Of a stretch of DNA of 64,000 bases, positions 24,475 through 36,764 are shown piece after piece (the first letter of the stretch is position 1; the number at the start of each line of letters is the position of its first letter). This stretch comes from Megaleporinus macrocephalus (lineage: Eukaryota; Chordata; Actinopteri; Characiformes; Anostomidae), in contig CM038703.1 in NCBI GenBank assembly GCA_021613375.1, positions 20,634,194 to 20,698,193 of the forward strand, written 5' to 3'. Made by a program: the position numbers and the translations under genes. The notes beneath the pieces were generated by a model. The model saw nothing but the letters and a program-made list of their open reading frames with translations. It did no database searches and was not told the DNA's origin.

Positions 24475-26044
24475 CCTTCTTTCCTGTTGCTCTATGTTCA
24501 TCAAACTTTAATGCGCCCCTATGGTAAGCCCGAGAATTTCTTCAACTTCAAAACTGGAATTGTTATTTTGACATCCTTGCCTATTGTTTTTCCAGAGTAT
24601 GAGACATTATTATGGATTTTGTGGGGAGGCTTTGCTTCTGCGAGTCTGCCCAACCATCTCCAGTGATTTCCTCCACCGACTGTTTTCCATGCAATTAAAT
24701 GATAAGCACGGCTGCCGACCCATTCAAATACTGTTGCAGAAATTTCTCCGAGTTCATGAATATAACATGGTCATCTCTCGGTGCCTTGGACCATCGAATT
24801 CTTATTTTTTATTTATTTTTTTTGTCAAACTCAATTTTGTTCAGCCAATGCATCTCATATTCCTTTTGACAGAGATCTGTTTGTTCACAACAAACAGACA
24901 CATACTTATTCTGTGAGGGGCTTCTCTTTTCCCTGGTGGTCTCGCCCAAGGTTGAAATCATCCTGGAGTATTACAGCTATTGAGAAAATAGTAGAGTAAT
25001 TCAGGGGGCATAGTTCTGAACCCGCCATATGTTTTACAGCTCATCTAGTCCCTTCTACATGTTAATAGACTCATAGCTCACAAAAAGCAATACTGTAGCG
25101 TGGACCGACTTATAAGGCTGCTTTTCCACTTTTGCCTGGAATCGGATTATACTGCCATTGAAGATATCTTCCTATAGAATCCTCAGTAACCAAGGACTAA
25201 GTTTAATTTGTGCCCACAAAACTGGCTCATAATTTAAAGTCTAACTGTGCTTAAGCCTTTTCTGCTATAGAGTGAGCGTAAGGTTTTATGAATAGGCTAT
25301 TGGCAAGAGGCCTGAGGAAAATTTCTATCTCAACATCTGACGCCAGCATTTCTCATGCCGCTGTTGTGGGCTTGAATCTCGACGGGTCTGTTTTCCTCCT
25401 CAGGATCAAAAAGAGCGCAGGAAACATATTCTCACTGATGACTTTGAGGGACTAAGCAATAGTAGATGACAGAGGCTCTATGTTATATTGCTGCTATAGC
25501 ATCTTTAGATTCGCTTTCTCAAACACATGTGCTTATTATGAAGGCAAGAAGCTTAGAAACGACTGCTCTTTGGGGCGAGGTCAATTATAGTGACCGACCT
25601 TGACTGAATACGTAAACTCCCCAGTTGCTAGGCAGTAGCCTGAACCATTGAGCTCCCCAACAAAAGAGAACAAGGCTCTCACATCATGCATTCAGTAACA
25701 CTGCTTACGACTTCTTCCACCCACAGTTAATATAGAGGAGTGCAATCTGCCTGAATCTATGTATGTAGCGTTTCAACAGTGGCACATTCAGAGATTTTGG
25801 TGCTGACCACTGAGCAGGGGTGGAGCCAAAGGAGTGGCCAGTACCACCCACACATGAAACAAAATTAGATTTTTACGTTTTCTTAGTCTTTTAAATAGAG
25901 TTAGACAGTCAGCCATTGTTAATGCAGCAATCAGCACAGAAAATCAGCCATAAGTGCAGTTACCAATCAGGAAAAATCAATGCCTCTCACAGGCAAATAA
26001 GATACAAGGCACATACAGATTCAGATTTCTTTACAGTGATAGAG

Positions 26045-26330
26045 ATAAATACGTTAAAGATACATTATTGATCCCAGAGGGAAATTCAAGGCATCCAGTA
26101 AGGTAAGACAAAACAGAACAGTTACAACAAAAAATAAAGATAGAATGTAAAATAAATAGAATTTACAAAAATGAAGTAGGAAAAGTCTCACAATGTGTAT
26201 GTGAGAGTGATGACAGTAGTGCAGTTAACCATGCAAACAGTGTAGACAGTGTAGTGCAAATACGCAGTTATGCAGTGGGCAGTGCAAATGTGTATGTATA
26301 TTATATGTATAGTCTGTATACATGGTGTAT
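26045..26330 (-). mobile_element. Probable LINE 3' UTR fragment
   Basis: ATTATTGATCCCAGAGGGAA at about 26065, read on the minus strand, gives TTCCCTCTGGGATCAATAAT, the common 3' end of several fish non-LTR elements. The adjoining stretch with CAGTGTAGACAGTGTAGTGC and CAGTGGGCAGTGCAAATGTG (26230-26295) resembles the 3' UTR of such elements. No coding part remains. Confidence 0.55.
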
Positions 26331-26517
26331 AATATAATAGGCATAGCATAACAATAACAGCATAGTCATTATTATATATAGTTAACAGTATATTATATAC
26401 AACATACAGTTTTACACATAAATCTGTGAAATAAATATATAGTATGATACAGTCTGATAACTGATGACTGATATAGGGGTCCTGAGTATAACAGTGTTAC
26501 AGGATTTTGCTAGTGGT

Positions 26518-26575
26518 CACCATGTCTACAGCACAAGTACGCTATCCAAAACCACCAGTAAACCTATATGTGTCT
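26518..26575 (+). repeat. Interspersed repeat R3, copy 2
   Basis: CACCATGTCTACAGCACAAG followed by CCAAAACCACCAGTAAACC matches 12458-12535, without the extra 25 bases found there. Confidence 0.5.
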
Positions 26576-26789
26576 ATATGTAATGTTGATTATAGTAATG
26601 CAGTCAGAAATTTTAAGACAAAAAAATTAAAGGTTTCTTTAGGGACTATTAACTTCACAACAAACTGCATGTATCCCTATGCCATGAACTGTTTGAAATA
26701 AAAGCATAACATGCTTTTTTTAGTCAAAGCTTTCTCACAAAACCCTTGTCAAATGTGTCAGACATCAGGTAGCATATATCTTACCACTC

Positions 26790-26965
26790 CATGTAATAAC
26801 TTACTGTGAGGGAGCTTTCAGAGGCATTAAACTCTTTAGACGTCTGGTTCTTATCACCACCACTGTGAACAATTACGACTTGACAAGTTTCTCTAGAACG
26901 GAGCATTTCACACCAAACCACTGTGAATGACTGTTTACACATTAACCGTTTAATTATGAAGACTT
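26790..26965 (+). repeat. Interspersed repeat R4, copy 1
   Basis: Matches 63490-63660 across about 160 bp. Shared landmarks are GGAGC, then TTAAA(C/T), GACGTCTGGTTCTTATCACC versus GACATCTGGTTCCTATCACC, a CACTGTGA block, TTCTCTAGAACGGAGC versus TTCTTCTAGAGTAGAGC, and TTTCACACCAAACCAC versus TTTTCACATCACACCAC. No open frame; family unknown. Confidence 0.6.
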
Positions 26966-29802
26966 TTTAAACTCCTCAATCACTGTATACATTTTAAAAA
27001 AGCTTAAAAAAGCAACTAAATAATATTCTGGCTGCACGTTATTATGAACATGGTTCACATTACTGTAATTGATGTTTACTGTAATTGAGTTTAACAGTCA
27101 AAAGCCAAACATATATTAAAAAGAAATACAATATTTTTTATGTAATATGATAGAAAACGAGACACTTCCTGAGTAAAGCTATTTTAAATATTGCAATGTG
27201 GTTAGATGGTTTAAAATGTTTTATTCTGTTAATCCTTCAAGGTTTATAACTGTACACCTGCAAACCTAAGCATGTGATGGTAAGATGAGATAACTTCTGA
27301 AACATAGTGACAACTAATATAAAAAATACTTTCACAGTTGATCTGTTTATTAGAAAGCTAGTACTCAGTAGTTAATCCAGTGCTGTGTATAAATTCCTGC
27401 TTATTATATAGTAGGCTAGTTTGCTGTAACCTACTTGCTGTAGGTCACAAAGATATCATAAAACTTTTCCATTGCAGTTCGCCACCCAAAACTGGCCATC
27501 TATTGCAGGTGATAAAGTGGACAGAGCCAGGGAGAGTCTACACACAGTCTTCCTAGGGGGAAAACATGGCAATGTTGATTAGAACAAAATGTATCAGCAT
27601 GTGGAATTGGAACTTTGTGTGCTATCATGTATTCTATCACTTTATTAGAGTACGACGCTGCCTTTACTGTTAGATGCAATGTCAACGTGAGAATATAATG
27701 CAGAACTCTAAGGGCTTATTGTTGAATTGTTTTATTAGATTAATGATACAATGTAATTGTAGTGTGAAGCATATTCTTAATTATATATCATAGATATATA
27801 TCAATACTTAGTAGTTGTCTACATTCTGTTTAAGGGTTAGTATGCACACAACACACATAAACCAAAACCAGTAAAAATTACCACTCTGATACATCCTGCT
27901 TCAGTGTAGCTGGCGAAGGTGGATCAGATCTGCAAACTTGCTGACAATTATTAAGTGGTTAACGTTATAAAGTGGTAAACAGTAATACTCATTATTTGAA
28001 TGCCTATTATAGAGTTGTGCCACAGTGTATTCACTAAGGTATTTTTGTATTTTATCTATTAGACTTAAGTATATTACATTCAAAAAAAATATTTACAGTG
28101 GTCTAATAATTTACATGACACAAGTAAAAGATTAGTAATTGAAATAGTAATAATCACTAATGCACAAATACTATTATAGTTCTTAACTGACTTAACTTGG
28201 ACAAACTCTGTATGTTGTTGACATAGAACATAAAACTGCTTCAGATCAGTTGCATTTGCATCAACATACAGAGGTGTTACAGTTTAGCCCTTCTTTGGTG
28301 TAAAAAGTTGCATTTTTAAAGAAGAGTGGATTAAGAAGCAAATATAGGGACTTTTTTGTCTTTGCAATAAGGGATTAATTCCCAGTAGTTCTTTGGATTT
28401 TGGCTTTCACCCATGTGCTGTTGCAGTATCCTAACTAACAGCCCTACGATGCAAATACATACTTTACCACAAGCTCAAACTGCTTACTCTGTGCAACCCT
28501 CAGTGTCTTTTCCCCGGTCTTTGCTCGTCAAAGCAATTTGCACTATGACAAATCCTGATAAACCTACAGACCTGTTTGTTGCATTTCCATATATTAGACT
28601 TTCTGATAGCATCCTATCTAAGCAGGGAACTCCAGAGAAAGATAATCCTGCAGAGGTTCATTATAATAACAGGAGCAGCTTGCAGCGGCCTTAGACAGTT
28701 GAGACGGAAGCTATTTGTCTGAAGTTTTTGAAAGGTGATTGGGGATACTCAGAGCTAGAGTTTGCAATTTGTGCCTCACCAACATTTGCTTTGTGTATAG
28801 GCAGAATTATTGAGCTGTATCGTTAATAGGCCATAAATAATGCTTCAAAAGGGACATGGTGTTATACAACAAGGAACATGAGAGCAAACAGCAGCATCAC
28901 CAGATTGGCCAGTCTTTTGGGACCTTTATTGGCTGGTTGGGGGCCAGTCTAGCCACATTGTTTGGGCTGGCCTGTTTGTGATTGTGTGATTTCGTATGCT
29001 TGGAGCTTCTCCAAAGATGCTTAATACATACATGTGAGCAAAATTATGCAGCAGTGTTGGAACATGCGGTGCCTAGTACAAACATTTACTGAATAACAAT
29101 CAGAATTTCAGCAAAAATAATAAACACTAAGAATATCTGGGCATCATATACAACTTCACAAGCTATTGATTTAATAGGTAGCTTGTTTCAGGTAAAATAT
29201 CCTCCTGTTCTTTCATCTAACAAATTAAAAACTGGCCTCTCATAAGCTAAGATAACTAGTGTTATCAGGCTGCACAGAAGAGTCAGTTCTGTGTGGCTCC
29301 TCTGCTTGTGCCTGTAATAAAGCATTAAGCATTCTTCCCGTGAGCGCGGGCGCACATACCAATCAGATCTGGCGTCTCTTTGCCTTGCATCATTAATGCT
29401 GTGCCAGGGAAAGGAGCGACAGAGATCCACAGCCCATTGCCCATATAGACCTCTACCATGGCTCTAGAAGCTGGTGCAGCTGTGGGCTTCCTGCCTATTT
29501 AATCAGGGTGGGATCTGTCTCTGGTACCAGAGGTGGAATACATTTGCATAAAGAAACTCCCTGTGTAACAGGTTCCTCTTGCAAATGTGCTGCCTTGCCG
29601 AAAGAAGGAGAATTGCAGACAACCGTGTGTGTACTGATGTTAACACATTCTACTTTCATTTCCAGTCACTTTCAAGCTTTTGGAAGAGGCAGTGAAGCTT
29701 GCAGAAGAAGCTTTGGGACACCAAAAACCATTTCAAGCATGTAGAATGAGGGCCAACATACCTATTCACTCTTTGCCCATGAACGTGTTCATTGATAGTG
29801 AC
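26966..29802. other. Non-coding, nothing recognised
   Basis: AT-rich with chance frames under 95 codons. No repeat identified by eye. Confidence 0.35.

Positions 29803-29833
<31 letters not shown>
29803..29833. repeat. (TTG)n microsatellite
   Basis: About ten uninterrupted TGT/TTG units. Confidence 0.95.
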
Positions 29834-32800
29834 CAAACTTTACAGAATGAACAAAAAAATCAGTTAACCATTCCACCTAATTATTTCATTACAGTATTTG
29901 TTTACTGTTGCTACCTAATGCTGCAAGTTGTTGTGGTGCACTGTGTGAGATTATTTTGTTAAGATTGAAAGTAGTAGCACTAGTAATGGAGGATAATATC
30001 AAGAAAAACATCCCACACTGCAGTGAGCATATGCTGCGCCCCATATCATGCGTCTTTATGTGTTGCAGAGACTCAATTTTAAGATATGCAAAACTAAGAT
30101 TATACGGATGAAGATTTGTTTACGATGGTAACTCATTCACTTACAACGTTCTTTACCTGTCTTTAAATTCACCTGAATTCATTCTCTTTCAATGCACTCA
30201 TTCAATCATCAGAAAGTGACTGAAACACAACTGATGTTCTTCAACACATAGCATGCATTTACACCAAAGACATCTCCAAATCCCTGAATTACATAGTGCA
30301 GGTTAAAATGCCTTGATTAGCTTTAACCTAGAAGCATTTATTACAAAGGATTTTCAACCATGCTAACATTAGCTCAATAACTGATATCTCCCAAATGTAT
30401 ACATATAGGAAATAAACAAGATTTTAGATTAATAAAACATTCACTTATTTTTTCTGTCTTTTGTTTTCATTCTTGGTTGTAGTCATGTGCTCTTGTCTCT
30501 GCCCCTCAACTTTTCTGAATCTGTGGCTCTTCCTGTTAACAGGTGTTCTCTGTTTACTTTTGTCCATGTCCAACATTTTGCTGTCTTACCCGGTGTCTCA
30601 TGTTCTGTATTTTCTAATACAGAGTGTATGTTCTATAGTTTGCTTGTTTATGTTATTCCCGGTTACTCTAGCTTTGTTGTTTTGTTTGTTTGTTCTTGTA
30701 TGTTTCCCCGTTCCTTTATTCCATTCGCTCATCAGTATTTCCATTATTTTTACTATGGACTTCATTAAAACTCATCTGCACGTGTATCTGCCACTCACAT
30801 CTGTGAGTATGAAAAAACAGATATATAGGAATACTAGCATATATATAGTAATACCAGTAATAGTACCATACAGAAGTTGCAGACCACAATTTTATTTTTA
30901 GTAAAAATTGTAAAAGTATTTGATTTTGTGTCAGGAAAATATATACATAGAAAACTATGATATTGGTGATATTAATACATAGAACTGACATAACGTCAAC
31001 ATCAAACACTTTTCAATACAAATCCCGCATCTGCAAAAGTGAACAGCCGAGAAACGAGCTGATTACAAAACCACAAACGTTTACGAAACAGTCCAGACCC
31101 AAAATGATGCCCCCTAAATTCAGAAATACCAGCTCAAGTTCAGGCTCAGCAGGAGAGAATGACAGCGAAGTGGCAGGTTATACGTGCAAAAAGCCACCGT
31201 TCCAGTCTGTGGATGTTGGCACTTTTCATACCCTGTCCAATGAACTGTCGGTGGACATGAATGATGTTCATGTTTAAATGAGGCTGAAATTGGATTGCTA
31301 CCTGCCATCTAATGTTCTGTACCACCTTAAATGCTATAGCTTATACAGGCACCAGAATGTAAGTGTGCCACCTTGTAAGCTGAAACAGAAAAGGTACAAA
31401 ACAAGCTGGTAAATAGGAAGTCAACTTCCCACATATTCCACATCTTCCACATCTTTCACATCTTTAACAGGATCCTTCTTTATTTCAGTGTTTGATGACC
31501 AGACAGTTTCTCTAACTTTGGACAGGCTTCACTTTTTTATTTTACCATAGCTTCAGTATTAAAGGAGTCCTTGCTTGTTTTGTTTCTTCCAGTCATTCAG
31601 TGATGTTCCAGATTGGATAGTGGGGTGGCCGGAAATTTTAAATCACTGATTATCTCAAGATTAGAATTTCGGTGGTCCAGTAGGTTTTAATGGATGTATG
31701 TTCTTATACAACTCTATTTCTTTCCATTTATTTTACTTTGACATCCTAATGCAATTGGTTATTTTATCATTTTATTATTTTAGCTTGTTTCCTTAGAGAT
31801 AGCTTGAAAAAAATAACATTAATAATATATAAAAATATGAATAATATATAATATAAAATAATACATTGTACTTCAAAGATTTTTTTATAATGCTGTCTTC
31901 AGTTTTTTTTTCTAAATATTCTTTCTTATTCTTTAGTAATTATCTGAATTAGCTCTAAAATTCTTTTAGGACTTATGTAGAAATACCTGCAATATTACTA
32001 CATATAAGTCAGTTCTATAAGGCTAAACATGTTGTATGTCATTAGAAAAATAAAAAATAAAAAAACAAATCTGCGCTAATAATAAACACCACTTTATTTT
32101 TCACTACCAGCAAGATTCGTAATCAGAGTGACAGTGATGATTTCCGCCCTGGTGAAAAATTCACATGCGTCCACAGCTGGTGTCATCAGCACTAAACCAA
32201 CAGGGAAGTAGAAACTGAAAGACCACAAATTAAATCTGCTGACACTAAAGACAGATCACACCTACAGCACTCTGCTGCAATTTCCACAGATACACTCACA
32301 CCCACGAGACTAAACACTGTCCTCCACCCGAGAGCAGCAGTGAAGAAAATGATACGGACTAAAAGACATATTACCACAAGAATCAATTTCCACCGTCCTC
32401 TGCGTAATAACAAACATATAGGAATTAAAAGGTATTAAAAGGTGCATAAGTAAATCCAGAGCACGGATAGTTGCTCCGTAATTGATTTAACACAGTGGTA
32501 AACAAAAGAGCAGGAAAAGCGACTGGTTAAATATTAAAGTCATGCTTTGGGCAATTTAAAGTGGAAGTTAACTGCATTATGCATTTCCATTATCAGTCTT
32601 CATTTCAAGTTACACTTACAAAAATAGGGCAGGATGCTATTTAATAATTGAGGCTTCCAAAACCATTTAAAATGCATTATCCATGCTAAGAGGAGAAGCT
32701 TGTTTTGGGCCATCAAACCTGAGCAAAGCTACATTACAGCAGATGATGCCTCTAATACACAGGGGGATTTGTGGCTATGCTTAAAAATTACATCCCGAGC

Positions 32801-33721
32801 TGTCACTTGTTGTTTCGTGTGGCTCAGTAACAAGGAGTTGAATTAAAAAGCAGTAAAAGAGGAACATACATTCACCTTTAATCACCCATCAGACACCATC
32901 TCAGCAGATGTAAATGTGTTAATATGCAAAAGGCTGTAAAATTAAACTCCTTTAGAGTGGTGTGCAGCGATGTGAGAGGAAGGAGAAGAGGCAGGTGGAT
33001 TGCATGTAGAGCAAAGATAACGCTAATTAATCCATACCAAGGTTTTGTTTAAAGACGGAGCACCTTGACTCGGTGAAGGGCAAAGCGTTCATTGAAATTT
33101 TAAGATCAACATTTGTGAATGGGCCCTGCACTTAAAATGGTCTGCGCATTTGCCAAAATCTATACTTGAAAGATAGATCTCTTTGTTCATAGTCAAGTGG
33201 AAAATTGCAAGAATAATTACTTTGAAGGGCACTGGAAAGCTGGGCTTAATGCAAAAGAGAACCCATAAAAAATCTGGAGAAAAGAAAAAAAATATATCGA
33301 GGGTGAATTAGCAATGTCGCTGAGGGAACGTATTCCCAGAGCTTCTTTTAAATTTGGTGAGCCTGGAAAATAGGGAAAAAAAATAATGCCCTTAAAAAAT
33401 GAAAAAGTTACAAAATGCTTCTTGACTTGGATTCAAGGTTCTTGGAAAAAAAAACGTTCACTTCACCTTCAGACGTGACATTTATAGAAATCATTCGTTA
33501 TAAGAACTCATCACTGAAAGTAAAATCAAATTCAGTGTTGAGCTAGTTCAACAAGTTATACGTTCATTAAAAGTTGCTAAATGTTGCTTTTAAATTATAA
33601 CGCAGGTAGTTCACTTAGAGTTGTATCAGCTGTACAAGGAGAACCCCAATATTACCTCACTGTTTAAAAACCTCAAAAGTAGCTAGTAGAGAAGTGCTGG
33701 TAGCACACCAAACACATTTTA
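29834..33721. other. Non-coding; open frames without support
   Basis: Open frames of 146 codons (30461-30901, T-rich and hydrophobic) and 106 codons (30957-31277, Ser/Thr/Lys-rich) show no known domain, splice context or composition shift, and I do not call them genes. From about 32100 to 33450 the sequence lacks recognisable repeats and may hold conserved non-coding elements. Confidence 0.35.
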
Positions 33722-34369
33722 GTATGTTTTCACACCAGCACTAGTTAGTCTGGTTAAAACGGAGGAGGTGGTCTCAGTCCAGTTCTAAACGAACTCCGGA
33801 GCGGATCATTTGTGGTGAGAACATGATCCGATCTCAATCCGATTCAAGTAGTAGGTGAACTCCCCAAGTTTGATCTAAACATCTCCTGCAGCCAGGTGTG
33901 CTTTGCATTATGGGATGCGGCAGATTGCGTAAACAGAGAACTGGAGAACTGTAGCAGCTAACCGGGCGAGGACAATGAAGCAAGGTCTCTCTTGGACTAG
34001 CAGTGAGGTACGTTGTCTACTTGATATTTAAAGTGAACTAGGTGTTCTGCAGGTGTTCTTAACTCTGGTAAATTGCCCATATTATTATTACAGCTGTGAA
34101 CAAATGTTGTCTCTGCCGCTGTACAAGAAATGTGCAATAGTTTGGGAAAACCAGATCTTCTCCCTGTGTTTACTTTCTTGCTCCCGTGTCAGACAGCTCC
34201 GACCAGTCAGAGGAGACAATGTGCTCACGTGGTTTGTTGGGACGCATTTTGGTGTGTTTCGGTTTTTGCCTGTGTGAAAACAAACTAACCGAGGAGGAAA
34301 CGCTCCAAGTAAACAAACTCATTAACTGATCCGGACCAGTGAAACAAACTACAGGTGTGAAAACGCCCT
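33722..34369 (+). mobile_element. PIF/Harbinger-like non-autonomous element (putative)
   Basis: The left end (TATGTTTTCACACCAGCACT from 33723) and right end (reverse complement GGGCGTTTTCACACCTGTAG, ending 34368) form imperfect terminal inverted repeats sharing GTTTTCACACC. Inside, at 33975, a short frame resembles the start of the Myb/SANT-like protein carried by fish Harbinger-type elements. No transposase was seen. The target duplication was not resolved, so superfamily placement is tentative. Confidence 0.5.
33975..34031 (+). pseudogene. Myb/SANT-like protein start, truncated
   Basis: An 18-codon frame, MKQGLSWTSSEVRCLLDI then stop. The WT-x-x-EV-x-x-LLDI pattern is the first helix of the Myb/SANT-like DNA-binding domain of Harbinger-type elements, where the protein would continue for several hundred residues. 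Here it ends at a TAA, and no continuation was found in the next 200 bases. It lies centrally between the terminal inverted repeats of the surrounding element, which supports the assignment. Short length makes this moderately uncertain. Confidence 0.45.
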
Positions 34370-34559
34370 TTCCTTATAAAGGAAACAATGGTTTAAATGC
34401 ATTGTGGACAATAAATATTGCCCTGTTTGAGATTCTTATTTAATCAGTTATCATATGTGATTACACTACTTTGTCAGAGGCATTAGTAATTACATTCAAT
34501 TTAATGCATAAATATATGGACAATTACATAATTGATTTAAATTTAAGCTATCAAACTTT

Positions 34560-35460
34560 GATTAACCTCTTAGCCGTCCCCCCCTTTTTACCAATTTCCG
34601 CCTGAAAATACATACCCAAACCTTGAAGCTTTTCACTGAAACACTGCATAAATTAGTGTAATTTTCAAGATGTAATGTTCCTGAAAAGCCTTCTGCAATG
34701 CTCCAAATATGCTGAAAACAACAACAAAAAAAAACAGGCGCTTTTCTAATTTTTATCTTAAAATTTAAATTTTAGTGCCTACCAAAAATAGAGTTTATGT
34801 GTCCCCAGACTTTTTCCTTTAGAAAAGTGTTTCTGCATGTGTCTAAAGTCACCAGAAAAAAATTGGAGTTGATTTCTTTTACTGATTTGAAGTTATTCAA
34901 GCTGGAGTAGAGAGTGAACAGGGGCTCCCCCCCACTGGTCTATTGGGGTGTCCAAGGTCCCCCAACCTCCCCAAAATGAAAACAGCTTATTTTACTGCAA
35001 AAAAATATGTATATATGTGTATATGTTATATTCTTATAACTCCCACATCTAAAATGTGTTTATTCACTTTCCTTGACAAAATAATGTCATGTATGATTTT
35101 TAGGCCATTTTTACCATATTTTACATGTTTATTATAAGTCCATAACTAAATTATCTTCTTGGAAAAAACTCAGTCAGTTTATATCCTCATGTTGTGCTTT
35201 TATTTTGGTATCGTTTGGAGCTGTTTATCTGGTGTAAAACTCCCTCTGCTGCCCGATTTCAGTAGATCGCCGCCATTACTCTTCCTTTTGAGCTTTACTA
35301 ATCACTCTTAAACATCATAAAATATCGTTTTCTTTGATTAGGGTTCATAGTTAATGTTTTGATCGTTGTTTTGTGTCTGTGTATCTCCTGCGTGGCACGT
35401 TTCCTCTCTGCGCTCTGCGCACTGAATGCGCTGAGTCTCAAAAACCCACCCGTTTTTCTA
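34560..35460. other. Unassigned block, possible old repeat
   Basis: Contains C-rich and G-rich tracts (34577-34587, 34926-34934) in AT-rich DNA, with phrases reminiscent of long fish interspersed repeats. No coding frame. It leads directly into the promoter-like island at 35470-35740. Confidence 0.3.
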
Positions 35461-35469
35461 ACCCACCCA

Positions 35470-35741
35470 CCTTCTCGGTTACGCGTCCAGATATCTCCGC
35501 GCCTGATTGGTCCACAGACTTGGTTGACACGTTTTTGGAAAGAGGAAGGGACTATAAGGGGAAGTAGCGAAAATGCGGATTTCGAACTGTAAGATATTTT
35601 AATAATTTTTTTAATTCGAAGGCTTTTGTTCTGACCTGTCCGATCTCCGGAGTACTCCTTCCACAAAATGGCGGATTATTAACGATCGGATTGATAGAAA
35701 AACACAAGTTTGGTCTCGTTTTGAAGCTGAAACCCTGAGGT
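35470..35741 (+). promoter_or_regulatory. Promoter-like island with possible non-coding first exon
   Basis: A locally CpG-richer stretch has, in order, an inverted CCAAT box (GATTGG, 35505-35510), a TATA-like ACTATAAGGGG (35551-35561), ATG in the good context ACAAAATGGCG at 35668 (a four-codon frame ending TAA, also a YY1-like AAAATGGCGG), and a strong splice donor CTGAG|GTATGT with GT at 35740. If real, transcription would start near 35583 and give a 155-base first exon. No matching downstream coding exon was found. It may be the promoter of a long non-coding RNA, or part of an old mobile element. Predicted from motifs only. Confidence 0.35.
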
Positions 35742-36289
35742 ATGTCGCGGTTTTATTTCTGGTTTGGTGGTGTGTCCCTGTGGCGGCTGAGAGCCTTTAC
35801 GCGTCGGAGAAGTAGTGGCGGCGCTAGGGGCCGTGTTACTGTTCGGAAAAGCTATTCTTTATTTTTTATTTAAATATTGCTACATTTCAGAGTATAATAG
35901 CTTACACCATCGTAATCCTGAGGGTCTCCCCTTTCGTTTGATGTGTAATATGTCCAGATTGGCCAAAAGATGGCTTTACGAAAAATAAAAATGTTCGTAG
36001 TGTACCTAATATTTTGTCATACTAACGCTAGTTTTTGACCAAACTATTTATTTTCTGAATGACAATAAAGAAAAAATGGCAAAACGAACGAAAAGTAGAG
36101 ATTCTAAGCTTTCATATGGTACCTTGATTGTCTTTGGTGGTACTGTAGATCTTCAGATATATCCTTAAATATATTTATTTTTGATTTAAGTCGTTAAAGT
36201 ATAGACTGTTAGCTTTCATTTGATGAAATGAACTGTTTAAGAATTACAGTACTTTTTACATAGCCTTTTAATTTTCACAGGTTTGAAAA

Positions 36290-36760
36290 TAATTAAAAAT
36301 ATCTAAAATAATTATTAACACCAGGATTATTTTTAATTCTTGGATGCAAATCATTTGCAGTCAATAGCTGCCTGGTGTCTGGAGCCCATGGACATCACCG
36401 AATGTTTCGTTTTCTCGCATTGGGATGCTTTGACAGAACTTGACAGCAGCCGCCTTCAGTTGCTGCCTGTCTGCTGCCTTTAGTTTGTCTTCAGTAAGTG
36501 AAAAGCATGCTCAGTTGGGTTGAGGTCAGATAACTGCCTGAGCCTTTGAAGAACATTTGCCTTAAGAAGCTCTTGGGCCATTTTGGGTCACCACCTATCT
36601 GTACCATTTGAGAAGCCATCTCTCAATTGTAGACTTCAGTGACATGGCAATCTCATGTGATGTTATGAAGAGGTTTTTCTTTACCCTGTAAAGAATTCTG
36701 TGATCATCCAGTATAGTGGTCTCCTAAGGTCCACCAGGCCTGTAAATGGTTAATCCAATA
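36290..36760 (-). mobile_element. Degenerate Tc1-like transposon fragment
   Basis: The minus strand encodes scattered blocks of a Tc1-type transposase. An N-terminal helix-turn-helix region at about 36720-36600 includes LDDHRILYRVKKN and KSTIER. The catalytic SDLNPTEHAF block is at 36530-36501. The C-terminal tail ends near 36330 with VMSMGSRHQAAIDCK. Stop codons and the loss of the DDE middle section between these blocks make it non-functional. It differs from the 889-2036 copy in sequence around the last catalytic residue (EHAF rather than EHLW), so it belongs to another Tc1 lineage. Confidence 0.8.
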
Positions 36761-36764
36761 TTTT

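Larger units (their letters stand above)
20760..26040. other. Repeat-poor non-coding DNA, candidate regulatory desert
   Basis: Apart from small microsatellites I recognise no mobile elements over more than 5 kb, unlike the flanks, and no coding exon. Composition is mixed rather than uniformly AT-rich (for example 22020-22420, 23500-24060 and 24600-24760). Such texture in a gene desert next to a developmental or neural gene often reflects conserved non-coding elements. This is inference only; a multi-fish alignment would be needed. Confidence 0.3.

Noticed and set aside
30461..30901. 146-codon hydrophobic frame
   Set aside because: T-rich DNA gives Leu/Phe/Val-rich peptides by chance; a second overlapping frame is equally hydrophobic and there is no domain.
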